DNA from: Borrelia parkeri
GTDB taxonomy: Bacteria > Spirochaetota > Spirochaetia > Borreliales > Borreliaceae
NCBI RefSeq assembly: GCF_023035815.1
Contig: NZ_CP073159.1
Coordinates: 496,001 to 560,000, forward strand
Length of the DNA: 64,000 bases
Direction: 5' to 3'
Shown: one piece after another, positions 9,626 through 19,053 of the stretch
How positions within the stretch are numbered: position 1 is the stretch's first letter
Layout: each line of letters opens with the position of its first letter
Notes under the pieces: model-generated
Told to the model about the DNA's origin: nothing
The model's database searches: none
What the model saw: the letters and a program-made list of their open reading frames with translations, nothing else
Made by a program: the position numbers and the translations under genes

Positions 9626-10174
9626 ATGAGTTATGTTCCTGCGTTAAAGAAGCATTATAAAGATAATATTATAAAAGAGCTTGTTAGTGAGTTTCAATAT
9701 AAATCTATTATGCAAGCTCCAAAAATAGAAAAAATTATTGTTTCTATGGGAGTTGGTGATGCTGTTAAAAATAAAAAGCTTTTAGATTCAGCTATTTATG
9801 AGCTTAGTCAAATCACTGGTCAACGGGCTGTTAAGACAAAGGCCAAAAAAGCCATTGCTGGGTTTAAAATTAGACAAGGTCAAGAGATAGGCGCTAAGGT
9901 TACTCTTCGAGGTAATATTATGTATGAGTTTTTATATAAACTTATTAATTTGGCGTTACCTCGTGTTAAAGATTTTAGAGGTGTAAATGGCAATGCATTT
10001 GATGGTAATGGTAATTACTCTTTTGGAATAGCAGAGCAAATAATATTCTCTGAGATAGATTATGATAAAATAGAGAGGATATCTGGCTTGAATGTTACAA
10101 TAGTAACTACGGCTTTAAACGACAGAGAGGGTAAAGCTTTGCTTTCGAAGTTTGGTATGCCATTTAGTAATTAA
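9626..10174 (+). CDS. rplE: 50S ribosomal protein L5
   Basis: Binds 5S rRNA and the P-site tRNA. It has 182 residues, with the family signatures [33 protein letters not shown] and the [20 protein letters not shown] region (here KDFRGVNG). It follows rplX by 3 bases. Confidence 0.97.
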   Translation: MSYVPALKKHYKDNIIKELVSEFQYKSIMQAPKIEKIIVSMGVGDAVKNKKLLDSAIYELSQITGQRAVKTKAKKAIAGFKIRQGQEIGAKVTLRGNIMYEFLYKLINLALPRVKDFRGVNGNAFDGNGNYSFGIAEQIIFSEIDYDKIERISGLNVTIVTTALNDREGKALLSKFGMPFSN

Positions 10175-10188
10175 AGGAGTTTTTATTT

Positions 10189-10374
10189 ATGGCTAAAAAA
10201 TCAATGATAGTTAAGGCCTTACGAAAGCCAAAATATAAAACGAGACAAAAAAATAGATGTAAGTTATGTGGGCGTCCAAAGGGGTATATGAGAGATTTTG
10301 GTATGTGTCGTATATGCTTTAGGAATCATGCATCTGCAGGATTAATTCCTGGGGTCTCAAAATCAAGCTGGTAA
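10189..10374 (+). CDS. rpsN: 30S ribosomal protein S14, zinc-binding type Z
   Basis: Short 61-residue S14 with a complete zinc site: Cys24, Cys27, Cys40 and Cys43 in two CxxC pairs. This is the zinc-dependent form (also called rpsZ) rather than the ~100-residue zinc-free form. AAAGGAG precedes the ATG. Confidence 0.97.
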   Translation: MAKKSMIVKALRKPKYKTRQKNRCKLCGRPKGYMRDFGMCRICFRNHASAGLIPGVSKSSW

Positions 10375-10383
10375 GGAGAATTT

Positions 10384-10782
10384 ATGGCTGTTACGCATTC
10401 AGTGGGAGATATGTTAACTAAGATAAGAAATGCAAGTAGGGTTAAGCATGAGTCTGTAGACTTAAAGATGTCTAAAATAAATAAATCTATCTTAGACATT
10501 CTGAAGGAAGAAGGATATATTAAGAATTATAATATCTTTGATAAGAAGGGCATTTCTTTTATTAAGGCAATACTAAATTATGATAATAAGAGAAATTCGG
10601 CTATAAATAGAATAGATGCTATTTCAACTCCTGGTAGAAAAGTTTATTCTTCATACAAAAATATGCCAAGGATAAAGAATGGGTATGGCATATTAATAGT
10701 GTCTTCTTCAAAAGGTGTTATTACTGGCAAGCAAGCCAAAGATAATAAAGTAGGTGGTGAGCTAATTTGCTCAGTTTGGTAA
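10384..10782 (+). CDS. rpsH: 30S ribosomal protein S8
   Basis: 16S rRNA-binding protein of the platform; in E. coli it represses the spc operon. It has 132 residues, with DMLTKIRNASRVKHESV at the N-terminus and the C-terminal signature GILIVSSSKGVITGKQA. Confidence 0.97.
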   Translation: MAVTHSVGDMLTKIRNASRVKHESVDLKMSKINKSILDILKEEGYIKNYNIFDKKGISFIKAILNYDNKRNSAINRIDAISTPGRKVYSSYKNMPRIKNGYGILIVSSSKGVITGKQAKDNKVGGELICSVW

Positions 10783-10801
10783 GGTTAAGAGGTAGGTAAA
10801 T

Positions 10802-11344
10802 ATGTCACGTATTGGTAAACTTCCTATAAAGATAGTTGATTTTGTGAAGGTTGATATTAAAGACAACATAGTAATAGTTGAGGGTAAGAGAGGCAAATTA
10901 AGCCAAGAAATAAAGAGTAGCATTAAGGTTAGAGTTGAGGATAGTAATATTATTGTTGAGCGTTCTTTTGACGATAAACAGACAAGAGCTTTTCATGGAC
11001 TTTATAGAAGTTTAATTTCTAATATGGTTAAGGGAGTATCTGATGGATTTTCAAAATCTCTTACTATTAGTGGTATAGGGTACAGGGTTGAGCAACAAGG
11101 AACAAGTCTTTTTTTTAACTTAGGATATTCAACTCAATTTGAGTATGTGATTCCCGAAGGAATTAATATTCGACTTGATGGTAATACCAAAATTGCTGTT
11201 GAGGGTATAGATAAGTGTAGAGTTGGACAGGTTGCTGCTGAGATTAGAGGTTTGAGAGTTCCTGAACCATATAAGGGTAAAGGAATTAAATATGATAATG
11301 AAGTAAGCAGACGCAAAGTAGGGAAATCAGGAGTAAAAAAATAG
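10802..11344 (+). CDS. rplF: 50S ribosomal protein L6
   Basis: Two repeated domains that bind near the sarcin-ricin loop. It has 180 residues, starting MSRIGKLPI, and ends with the L6 signature PEPYKGKGIKYDNE. It is spaced normally between rpsH and rplR. Confidence 0.97.
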   Translation: MSRIGKLPIKIVDFVKVDIKDNIVIVEGKRGKLSQEIKSSIKVRVEDSNIIVERSFDDKQTRAFHGLYRSLISNMVKGVSDGFSKSLTISGIGYRVEQQGTSLFFNLGYSTQFEYVIPEGINIRLDGNTKIAVEGIDKCRVGQVAAEIRGLRVPEPYKGKGIKYDNEVSRRKVGKSGVKK

Positions 11345-11361
11345 GTTTTAGGTGAGTATTT

Positions 11362-11721
11362 ATGAAAAAAGTAAAAGAAGCTGAAAAAAGAAATATAAAG
11401 CGTAAAAAGAGAATAAGAGATAGAATTGGATTTGGTGTTGCAGATAGGCCTAGGGTTACAGTTTTTAAGTCCAATAAATATTTTTATGTTCAAGTCATTG
11501 ATGATGTGGCGGGTCATACTCTTGCAAGTGTTTCTACTATTGAAAAAGATCTTAAATTGAACAAGAATATTGATGATATAAGGAAACTTGGCGAAGTTCT
11601 TGCAAAGAAACTTAAGGATAAAAACATAAATAAACTTATTTTTGATAGAAATGGTTATAAATATCACGGTCTTATTGCAAGTTTTGCAACTTCTTTGCGT
11701 GAAGCCGGTATCGATGTTTAG
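11362..11721 (+). CDS. rplR: 50S ribosomal protein L18
   Basis: 5S rRNA-binding protein. It has 119 residues, with [20 protein letters not shown] near the middle and [19 protein letters not shown] at the C-terminus. The first 25 residues are strongly basic, as usual. Confidence 0.96.
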
Positions 11722-11732
11722 GGGGAATTATA

Positions 11733-12227
11733 GTGGAATCTCAAGTTCATAAAAAGCAAATAGAGAAATTGATATCATTAAGTAGGGTGACTAAAGTTGT
11801 AAAGGGTGGAAGAAGGTTTTCTTTTTCTGCTTTTATGGTTGTTGGTGATGGCGAAGGTCAAGTTGGCTGGGGATTTGGTAAGGCCAATGATGCTAGTGAT
11901 GCAATAAAGAAGAGTTTAGCGAGTGCTAGAAAAAATTTAAGGGTTATTCCTATTAGAAAGGGTACTCTTCCTCATATGGTCATTGGGGATTTTAAGAAAG
12001 CCAAAGTTTTAATTAAGCCAGCAACTCAAGGTACTGGTATTATTGCAGGTGGACCTGTTCGTGCTGTCATGGAAGCTTTGGGAGTCCATGATATTTTAAG
12101 TAAATCTCTTGGTTCAAATAATTCTATGAATGTGGTAAAGGCGACTTTTAAAGCATTTGACTTGGTTTTAGATGCTAGAAAAGTAGCAGAAATAAGAGGT
12201 AAAACTTTAAGGACTTTATGGGGTTAG
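11733..12227 (+). CDS. rpsE: 30S ribosomal protein S5
   Basis: Fidelity protein between 30S head and body. It has 164 residues. The signature from [16 protein letters not shown] to [14 protein letters not shown] is present, followed by the C-terminal domain with [18 protein letters not shown]. Start codon GTG, with GGGGGA upstream. Confidence 0.97.
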   Translation: MESQVHKKQIEKLISLSRVTKVVKGGRRFSFSAFMVVGDGEGQVGWGFGKANDASDAIKKSLASARKNLRVIPIRKGTLPHMVIGDFKKAKVLIKPATQGTGIIAGGPVRAVMEALGVHDILSKSLGSNNSMNVVKATFKAFDLVLDARKVAEIRGKTLRTLWG

Positions 12228-12230
12228 TTT

Positions 12231-12542
12231 ATGATTAAGAGAAAATTGCGACTTCAGCTTAAAAAGATTAGGTTTAAAGCCTCAAGATCTAGGTTGAAGA
12301 ATAAGGCTTTTATTAAAAAGATGAAAAATAACAGAGAAATTCTTATTAAGAGCGACATTAAGATCGAGGTTGAGCTTAAGAGAAGTCTTATTGGGAAATT
12401 AGACAGTAAGGTTAAGACATTGAAAGCTTTGGGTCTTAAGAAAATAGGAGATAAAAAAGTTCATGTTTTAAACAAGTCTCTTCAAGGGATGCTTAATAGT
12501 GTAATTAGCATGGTTTTATTAAGTGAGGTAAAGAATGATTAA
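12231..12542 (+). CDS. rpmD: 50S ribosomal protein L30 with a basic N-terminal extension
   Basis: The canonical ~60-residue L30 begins only at about residue 43 ([14 protein letters not shown], then [15 protein letters not shown]). It is preceded by about 42 Lys/Arg-rich residues not found in most bacteria, giving 103 in all. The ATG at 12231 lies 3 bases after rpsE, and no better internal start with a ribosome site is evident. It overlaps rplO by 8 bases. Confidence 0.9.
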   Translation: MIKRKLRLQLKKIRFKASRSRLKNKAFIKKMKNNREILIKSDIKIEVELKRSLIGKLDSKVKTLKALGLKKIGDKKVHVLNKSLQGMLNSVISMVLLSEVKND

Positions 12543-12972
12543 GCTAAGGAGACCTTTAGGAGCTAATAAGTCTCGAAAAATTGTTGGTAGGGGGCCAGGT
12601 TCTGGTCTTGGAAAGACCTCTGGTAGAGGACAAAAGGGACAAAAAGCTAGGAATAGTTCGCCAAGGGTTGGTTTTGAAGGAGGACAAACTCCTCTTTATA
12701 GAAGACTTCCAATAAGAGGTTTTTCCAATTATGATTATAAGATAAAGTATGAGATTGTAGGACTTGGGGATATAGATAGAAAATTTGAGGATGGAGATTT
12801 AGTAAATTATAATACTTTGTTACAAAAAGGGCTTATAAGTAAGAATAAAAAAAATATCAAGATTTTGGCTAATGGCGAACTTACTAAGAAAGTGAATTTT
12901 GAAGTTTCGCGTATTTCAAAGTCTGCTGAAGAATTGGCAACGAAAATTGGTTGCAGTATTAAATTGGTTTGA
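12535..12972 (+). CDS. rplO: 50S ribosomal protein L15
   Basis: Late-assembly 50S protein. It has 145 residues and the Gly-rich [21 protein letters not shown] segment near residue 18-38 (shown by [18 protein letters not shown]), then [13 protein letters not shown]. Its start overlaps the end of rpmD, suggesting coupled translation. Confidence 0.97.
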   Translation: MIKLRRPLGANKSRKIVGRGPGSGLGKTSGRGQKGQKARNSSPRVGFEGGQTPLYRRLPIRGFSNYDYKIKYEIVGLGDIDRKFEDGDLVNYNTLLQKGLISKNKKNIKILANGELTKKVNFEVSRISKSAEELATKIGCSIKLV

Positions 12973-12984
12973 AATGGTAGTGAA

Positions 12985-14289
12985 ATGAAAGGTTTGTTTT
13001 TTAATTTATTTACAATTAAGGATTTAAGGAGCAAATTTTTATTTACTCTGTTTATTCTTTTTATTTTTAGAGTTGGCTCTTACTTGCCAATACCAGGGAT
13101 AGATCCTGTGGCTCTTAGAAGTTATTTTAAATCCCAGTCGGATTTTTCAATTACCAATTATTTTGATTTTTTTTCAGGTGGTGCTTTTAGTAATTTTTCT
13201 ATATTTATGCTTAGCATAGGTCCTTATATTTCAGCATCAATTATTATTCAGCTTCTTGTTTATTCTTTTCCTTCTCTTAAAAAAATGCAAGAAGGGGATA
13301 ATGGAAGAAAAAAAATAAAAAAATACACAAAATATCTAACAATTGTTGCGGCTGTAGCCCAAGGATATGCCACTAGTCTTTATGCTAAAAGCATTCCAGG
13401 TGCACTTAATATGCCTTTTTATAGATATATTTTTATTGCTATTTTAACAGTTACAACCGGAACTTTTGTTCTCTTGTGGCTTGGTGAACAAATTAATCAG
13501 AGAGGAATTGGGAATGGTGTATCTTTAATAATTTTTTCAGGAATAGTGGTTAGACTTCAAGCGGCTTTATTTAATCTTTTTCAGAGCATGCGAGATCCAT
13601 CTCAAAATATTAATCCTGTCTTTGTGATACTGGTATTAAGTGTGTTTATTTTGGTTGTTATATTGATCATATATGAGTATAAGGCGCAAAGACGAATTGC
13701 TATTCATTATGCTAGAGCAAACTCAAGGAATACAGTTAGTTCATATTTACCAATTAAGCTTAATCCGTCAGGTGTTTTGCCTGTTATTTTTGCATCTGTG
13801 CTTATTACCTTGCCTTTGCAAATTTTGAGTGGATTTGCTGGAACTTCTGTTCTCTCAAGACAAATTTTGTCTTATTTAAGACCTAATGGGCTTTATTATA
13901 CTTTATTGAATGTAGTCTTAATAATAGGTTTTACATATTTTTATTCAAAGATACAATTGAGTCCAAAAGATATAAGTAATAATATTCGCAAAAATGGTGG
14001 AACTATTCCAGGTATAAAGGCGGATGAGATGGAGGGTTATTTAGATAGAATTATGAATAGAACATTATTTTCAGGTTCTATTTTTTTATCTATTATTGCA
14101 ATTATTCCGTTTTTAGTGCAGAATATTTTTAGATTTCCTTATGATGTCTCAAGGATTATGGGTAGTTCTTCACTTCTTATTATGGTAGGGGTAGCTCTTG
14201 ATACATTAATTCAGATTGATGCATATTTAAAGACTCAAGGATTGTCTCGTGGACCTGGCAAAAAGTATGCTTTTTTGCAGAAAATTTAG
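12985..14289 (+). CDS. secY: Protein translocase subunit SecY
   Basis: Channel of the Sec translocase in the inner membrane. It has 434 residues and about ten membrane segments. Family signatures are PIPGID near residue 37, the plug region FFSGGAFSNFSIFMLSIGPYISASI, and GIGNGVSLIIF. It is between rplO and rpmJ; adk, map and infA, often found next to secY, are absent. Confidence 0.97.
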   Translation: MKGLFFNLFTIKDLRSKFLFTLFILFIFRVGSYLPIPGIDPVALRSYFKSQSDFSITNYFDFFSGGAFSNFSIFMLSIGPYISASIIIQLLVYSFPSLKKMQEGDNGRKKIKKYTKYLTIVAAVAQGYATSLYAKSIPGALNMPFYRYIFIAILTVTTGTFVLLWLGEQINQRGIGNGVSLIIFSGIVVRLQAALFNLFQSMRDPSQNINPVFVILVLSVFILVVILIIYEYKAQRRIAIHYARANSRNTVSSYLPIKLNPSGVLPVIFASVLITLPLQILSGFAGTSVLSRQILSYLRPNGLYYTLLNVVLIIGFTYFYSKIQLSPKDISNNIRKNGGTIPGIKADEMEGYLDRIMNRTLFSGSIFLSIIAIIPFLVQNIFRFPYDVSRIMGSSSLLIMVGVALDTLIQIDAYLKTQGLSRGPGKKYAFLQKI

Positions 14290-14298
14290 GAGTAATTT

Positions 14299-14412
14299 AT
14301 GAAAGTTAGGGTAAGTGTAAAGCCAATTTGTGAAAAATGTAAAGTGATAAAGAGAAAAGGTGTTTTAAGAATTATTTGTGATAATCTTAAACATAAACAA
14401 AGACAAAAATAA
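14299..14412 (+). CDS. rpmJ: 50S ribosomal protein L36
   Basis: A 37-residue protein starting [15 protein letters not shown]. The zinc ligands are present: Cys11, Cys14, Cys27 and His32. It lies 9 bases after secY with an AGGAG site before the ATG, the normal position. Confidence 0.96.
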
Positions 14413-14421
14413 GGGGAAAAA

Positions 14422-14799
14422 ATGGCTAGGATAGCAGGAATAGATTTGCCAAATAACAAACAACTTCAAATAGCTCTTACGTCTATTTATGGAATAGGAA
14501 GAGCTAGAGCTTTAGAAATTTGCAGAAAAACAGATATTTTACCAGAAAAAAGAGCTAAAGATTTGGATAATGATGAAGTTAATAAGCTTAGAAAAATAAT
14601 TGAAAGTGATTATGTTGTTGAGGGAAAGCTTAGAAGTGAGTTAGCTATGTCTATTAAGAGGCTTATGGATATTGCATGTTATAGGGGCCTTAGACATAGA
14701 AAAGGTTTACCCTTAAGAGGTCAGAGAACTAAAACTAATGCAAGAACCAGGAAGGGAAAGAGAAAGACTGTGGCTAATAAGAAGATAGCTGCTAAATAA
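14422..14799 (+). CDS. rpsM: 30S ribosomal protein S13
   Basis: Head protein that contacts P-site tRNA. It has 125 residues, starting [13 protein letters not shown], and the C-terminal signature [24 protein letters not shown] in its usual place. It follows rpmJ by 9 bases. Confidence 0.98.
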   Translation: MARIAGIDLPNNKQLQIALTSIYGIGRARALEICRKTDILPEKRAKDLDNDEVNKLRKIIESDYVVEGKLRSELAMSIKRLMDIACYRGLRHRKGLPLRGQRTKTNARTRKGKRKTVANKKIAAK

Positions 14800-14829
14800 A
14801 GTTATTTTGCTTATGGAGGAGAGATAAGT

Positions 14830-15219
14830 TTGAGTGCAAAAGTATCAACTAATAAAAAAAAGGTAAAAAAAAATATTGGTGAAGGCAATGTTTATATACA
14901 GGCTACTTTTAATAATACCATCGTAACTGTATCAGACATAAGAGGAAATACTTTAGCTTGGGCAAGTGCAGGTGGAATGGGATTTAAGGGTGCTAAAAAA
15001 TCGACTCCTTATGCTGCTCAGATGACTGCAGAATCGGCTTTAGGTAAAGTTAAGGATTTTGGTATTAATTATGTTCATGTTTTTGTTAAAGGTCCGGGAA
15101 TTGGTAGAGAGTCTGCCATACGAACTGTTGGATCAACAGGTATAATTGTTAAATCAATCTCAGATGTTACTCCAATACCGCATAATGGGTGTAGACCTAA
15201 AAAAACTAGACGAGTTTAG
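14830..15219 (+). CDS. rpsK: 30S ribosomal protein S11
   Basis: Platform protein near the mRNA exit. It has 129 residues with [38 protein letters not shown] and the C-terminal [18 protein letters not shown]. Start codon TTG behind a strong GGAGGAGA site. rpsD, which usually comes next, is missing; rpoA follows directly. Confidence 0.97.
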   Translation: MSAKVSTNKKKVKKNIGEGNVYIQATFNNTIVTVSDIRGNTLAWASAGGMGFKGAKKSTPYAAQMTAESALGKVKDFGINYVHVFVKGPGIGRESAIRTVGSTGIIVKSISDVTPIPHNGCRPKKTRRV

Positions 15220-15234
15220 TTAGAGGAGCTATTG

Positions 15235-16266
15235 ATGTCTTTAGGAAAGCTTTTGAAAGATTTTACTATACCTGATAGGATTGAGTTTTTAAGAGGAGAG
15301 GATGATAGTTCTTATGGAAAATTTATAATGTATCCTTTTGAGAAAGGATTTGGTGTTACTATTGGGAACACTTTAAGGCGAGTTTTGCTATCTTCTATTG
15401 AAGGGTATGCTATTTCTGCTATGAGGATTCAATCTAATCAAGGTGGGTCTTTAAAGATCGTTTCAAGTGAATTTGATTTAATACCTGGTGTTGTAGAGGA
15501 TACTCTTGAAGTAATTGCTAATATTAAGAATATTCACTTAAAGTTAGATGAGGGAGTTAATAGTACTACAATAAGTCTTTCTGTTAATGGAAAAGATACT
15601 AATGTTTTAAAGGCAGTTCATCTTGAAAGAGAGGGTGTTGAAGTTTTTAATAAAGATTTAGTTATTGCTACGCTTTCAAGTGAGGCAAATTTGGATTTTG
15701 AATTTCAAATCAATTATGGGAGAGGTTATGTTTCTTCTGAACAGAATGCTAAATATTTAGAAGAAGTTAATACCATTGCACTTGATTCTATATTCTCTCC
15801 AATAGAAAAGGTTACATATTCTGTTGAAGATACTAGAGTTGGACAGAGATCTGATTATGATAAACTTGTTATGGAAATTTGGACAACAGGTGTAATTAGT
15901 GCTAAAGACGCAATTAAAAAAGCGGCTTCTATAGTGAGGGACTTTTTGCTTCCATTGGTTAATTTTGAAGATAAGGTTGTACATTCTGTTGAGAGTTCTG
16001 AACTTATAGATTCCGATATACTTAGTATAAATATTGAGAAATTAAATTTATCTGTTAGATCTCTGAATTGTTTAACTAAGGAAAATGTTAAGACTTTAGG
16101 AGAACTTATTAGCAAAAGTGCAGAGGACCTTTCAAAGGCAAGGAACTTTGGGAAAAAAAGTTTGGAAGAAATAATTGAAAAGCTTAGCACTTATGGATTA
16201 TTTTTGGGAATGTCTAAGGCAGAAGCTCTAAAAATATTGAATAAAAACGATAAAATATCTCATTAG
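15235..16266 (+). CDS. rpoA: DNA-directed RNA polymerase alpha subunit
   Basis: Assembly platform of RNA polymerase. The 343-residue protein has the N-terminal dimerisation domain (YPFEKGFGVTIGNTLRRVLLSS) to about residue 230, a linker, and the C-terminal domain from about 250 (LSVRSLNCLTKENVKTLGEL) that contacts UP elements and activators. I use the ATG at 15235, 6 bases after AGGAG, rather than the TTG three bases earlier. Confidence 0.98.
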   Translation: MSLGKLLKDFTIPDRIEFLRGEDDSSYGKFIMYPFEKGFGVTIGNTLRRVLLSSIEGYAISAMRIQSNQGGSLKIVSSEFDLIPGVVEDTLEVIANIKNIHLKLDEGVNSTTISLSVNGKDTNVLKAVHLEREGVEVFNKDLVIATLSSEANLDFEFQINYGRGYVSSEQNAKYLEEVNTIALDSIFSPIEKVTYSVEDTRVGQRSDYDKLVMEIWTTGVISAKDAIKKAASIVRDFLLPLVNFEDKVVHSVESSELIDSDILSINIEKLNLSVRSLNCLTKENVKTLGELISKSAEDLSKARNFGKKSLEEIIEKLSTYGLFLGMSKAEALKILNKNDKISH

Positions 16267-16284
16267 AAGGGAGATCATTGTTAT

Positions 16285-16659
16285 ATGAAGACTAAGGTAG
16301 GATTTAATAGGTTAGATAGAAAGTCAAGTCATAGAAAGGCGCTTTTAAGAAATATGGTAATTTCTCTTTTTAGGCATGAAAAAATAACTTCTACTAAAGC
16401 AAAATTGAGTGAAGTTAAGAGATTTGCTGAAAAATTAATTACTAGGGCTAAAGTTGATAGCGTGCATAATAGAAGAGAAGTATCAAAGTTTATACATGAT
16501 AAATATATTCTGAATAAATTATTTACTAGAATTTCCCCTATCTTTAAAGAAAGAAAGGGTGGGTATACTAGGGTTATTAAGCTAGGACAAAGGTATGGAG
16601 ATGCAGCTGAGATGGCAATTCTTGAACTAGTTGATAAAACCTTAGAAGAAAAGCAATAG
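16285..16659 (+). CDS. rplQ: 50S ribosomal protein L17
   Basis: Located at the tunnel exit. It has 124 residues, starting near [20 protein letters not shown], with the C-terminal [22 protein letters not shown]. It is the last gene of the ribosomal cluster, and a stem-loop follows. Confidence 0.97.
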   Translation: MKTKVGFNRLDRKSSHRKALLRNMVISLFRHEKITSTKAKLSEVKRFAEKLITRAKVDSVHNRREVSKFIHDKYILNKLFTRISPIFKERKGGYTRVIKLGQRYGDAAEMAILELVDKTLEEKQ

Positions 16660-16667
16660 TCTTACGT

Positions 16668-16702
16668 ATTAAATATATCCTTCTAAAGGATTTATATTTA
16701 AT
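16668..16702 (+). terminator. Stem-loop after rplQ
   Basis: ATTAAATATATCCTT and AAGGATTTATATTTAAT pair across a 3-base loop with a 2-base bulge. No run of T follows immediately, so it may be a weak terminator or a processing site that separates the ribosomal cluster from rny. Confidence 0.45.
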
Positions 16703-16730
16703 TGGTTTGGTAGAATAGGGGGTAAATTGT

Positions 16731-18272
16731 ATGTCATATATTACTTTTTCTTCTATTCTTGCTGGTATTTTAGGTATTATATTAGGTTTTTTAATAAGAA
16801 TTATTTTAGGTAGATTTTCTTTATTAAATTTAGATAAAAAGCTAAAGAAAGTAAAAGAAGAGGCAATCGTAGAGATAGAAAATGAAAAAAAACGAATTAT
16901 TTCACATGCAAAAGCTCAAATGCTTAAAGAGAAGAACCAGCAGGATAGGGAAATAAGAGAGAGAAAAAATGAGGTTTTTAATTTAGAGAGAAGATTATTA
17001 CAAAGAGAAGAGACTTTAGATAAAAGAATATCAGCTCTTGATAAGCAGCAAAGTAGGATTGATTTTAAGCTTAAGGAATTTGAGCAAAAAGAAAAAATTA
17101 TACGAGATAAGGAATTATCTCTTGTTAAAAAGTTAGAAAATATTGCTGGTCTTACAAAAGAGGAAGCAAAAAAGATTGTAATTGAAAAAGTTGAAAATGA
17201 GTCCAAGAGAGATGCACAAATTATTATTAATAAAAGTGAGCAAGAGGCTCAACTTCTAGCAGATAAGGTAGCTAAAGATATATTGGTCTCTACTATGCAA
17301 CGTATAGTAACAGAGGTCAGTTCTGAGTTTACAGTTACTTCTGTTGAGCTGCCTAATGATGAGATGAAAGGTAGAATCATTGGTAAAGAAGGACGTAATA
17401 TCAGGGTTCTTGAAACATTAATAGGTGCAGATATTATTATTGATGATACTCCTGAGGCTGTTGTTATATCATGTTTTGATCCAGTAAGAAAGGAGATAGC
17501 AAAAAGGACCCTTGAAAGACTCGTTGCAGACGGGAGAATTCATCCAGCAAGAATTGAAGAAATTGTTTATAGTGTTACTAATGAGATCAATAATATTATT
17601 CTTGAGGAAGGCGAAAAGGCAGTATTTGATTTAAATATACATGGATTTGACAAAAGGCTTATTAGAGGTCTTGGAAGGCTTTACTTTAGAAGCAGTTATG
17701 GTCAAAATGTTCTAAGTCATTCAAAAGAAACAGCAATAATCGGAGAAATTTTAGCTAAAGAAATGAAATTAGATCCTGTTGTTGTCAAGAGAGCATGTCT
17801 TTTGCATGATATTGGAAAGGGTATGGAGAGTATTTCTGAGAATAGTGAGGGACATGCTATTACAGGTGCTGAGCTTGCTCAGAGTTGTGGAGAGAGTGAT
17901 ATTGTTGTCAATGCTATTGCTGCACATCATAATGAAATAAAGCCTGAAAGTTTTGAGGCTATCGTCGTTCAAATAGCTGATGCTATTTCTGCATCTCGTC
18001 CTGGTGCAAGACGTGAAAGTTTGAACAATTATATAAATAGACTTAAGAGACTTGAAGAGATTGCATATGGATTTGAGGGTGTTCAAAAGTGTTATGCAAT
18101 TCAGGCAGGTCGTGAAGTTAGAATAATCGTTGACAATTTATTGATTAATGATGAGAAAGCTACTATGCTTGCAAGAGATATTGCAAAGAAAATAGAAGTT
18201 GAGATGAGATATCCTGGTAAAATAAAAGTTACTATTATTCGTGAAACTAGAGTTATTGAGTATGCAAGATAA
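16731..18272 (+). CDS. rny: Ribonuclease Y
   Basis: Membrane-bound endoribonuclease that starts mRNA decay. It has 513 residues: an N-terminal membrane helix (about 5-27), a long coiled coil (to about 180), a KH domain (around 205-270, GRIIGKEGRNIRVLE) and an HD domain with LLHDIGKG near residue 359. It has GGGGG-type ribosome site. The gene overlaps the next by 11 bases; rny next to ymdB is also the arrangement in Bacillus. Confidence 0.96.
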   Translation: MSYITFSSILAGILGIILGFLIRIILGRFSLLNLDKKLKKVKEEAIVEIENEKKRIISHAKAQMLKEKNQQDREIRERKNEVFNLERRLLQREETLDKRISALDKQQSRIDFKLKEFEQKEKIIRDKELSLVKKLENIAGLTKEEAKKIVIEKVENESKRDAQIIINKSEQEAQLLADKVAKDILVSTMQRIVTEVSSEFTVTSVELPNDEMKGRIIGKEGRNIRVLETLIGADIIIDDTPEAVVISCFDPVRKEIAKRTLERLVADGRIHPARIEEIVYSVTNEINNIILEEGEKAVFDLNIHGFDKRLIRGLGRLYFRSSYGQNVLSHSKETAIIGEILAKEMKLDPVVVKRACLLHDIGKGMESISENSEGHAITGAELAQSCGESDIVVNAIAAHHNEIKPESFEAIVVQIADAISASRPGARRESLNNYINRLKRLEEIAYGFEGVQKCYAIQAGREVRIIVDNLLINDEKATMLARDIAKKIEVEMRYPGKIKVTIIRETRVIEYAR

Positions 18273-19053
18273 CGATGTGATTAGATCGTTAATAATTGGA
18301 GATGTCATAGGTAATGGGGGACTTAAAAAGGTTTTTTTTAATCTTAAAAATCTTAAAGAGAAATATAATATAGATTTGACAATTGTCAACGGGGAAAATT
18401 CTTCAGGTGGTTTTGGAATTACTCCAGAGATAGCAGAAAATCTTTTTAAGGCAGGTGTGAATGTTATTACTACAGGTAATCATGTTTATGCAGATCATAG
18501 TATAAGGGAATATTTGAATAAACAGGAGTATATTTTAAGACCAAATAATTTTTCAGATCTTCTTGAAGGACATGGGTATTGTATTTTAAATGTTAAAAAT
18601 GAAAAAGTTGCTGTTATAAATATTCAAGGATTTGTAGGAATGACTTTCATTGTTAAAAATCCTTTTGAAAATATAAAAAAAGTTGTGAACATGATTAGAA
18701 ATAAAGTTAAAACTATTTTTGTTGATTTTCATGCTGAGAGTAATTATGAGAAAGAGAGTTTTGGATATTTTTTGAACGGATTGGTCACTGGAATTGTTGG
18801 TACTCATACACATATAATGACTCAAGATGAGAGAATCCTAGATAAGGGGACTGCTTATATTAGTGATCTTGGGATGACAGGTAGTTTGAATTCTGTAATA
18901 GGGTTTAATCCTGATATTTCTCTTAAAGGATTACTTGAATATGTGGCTTTACGAACAGAAACTGTTGAAGAGGATGTGATTATACAGGGAGTGGTTATTA
19001 CTTCTCATTTAAAAACAGGACGTGCTTTGAAAATTGAAAGAATACAGAAATAG
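18262..19053 (+). CDS. YmdB-type metallophosphoesterase
   Basis: A 263-residue protein of the TIGR00282/YmdB family; in Bacillus YmdB hydrolyses 2-prime,3-prime-cyclic nucleotides and affects RNase Y-linked behaviour. Metal-ligand motifs are visible in order: GDVIGN near the start, NGENSSGGFG, TGNHVYAD, DFHAE and GTHTHIMTQD. I use the ATG at 18262, which overlaps the rny stop; an upstream GTG at 18241 is less likely. Probably co-translated with rny. Confidence 0.88.
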   Translation: MQDNDVIRSLIIGDVIGNGGLKKVFFNLKNLKEKYNIDLTIVNGENSSGGFGITPEIAENLFKAGVNVITTGNHVYADHSIREYLNKQEYILRPNNFSDLLEGHGYCILNVKNEKVAVINIQGFVGMTFIVKNPFENIKKVVNMIRNKVKTIFVDFHAESNYEKESFGYFLNGLVTGIVGTHTHIMTQDERILDKGTAYISDLGMTGSLNSVIGFNPDISLKGLLEYVALRTETVEEDVIIQGVVITSHLKTGRALKIERIQK

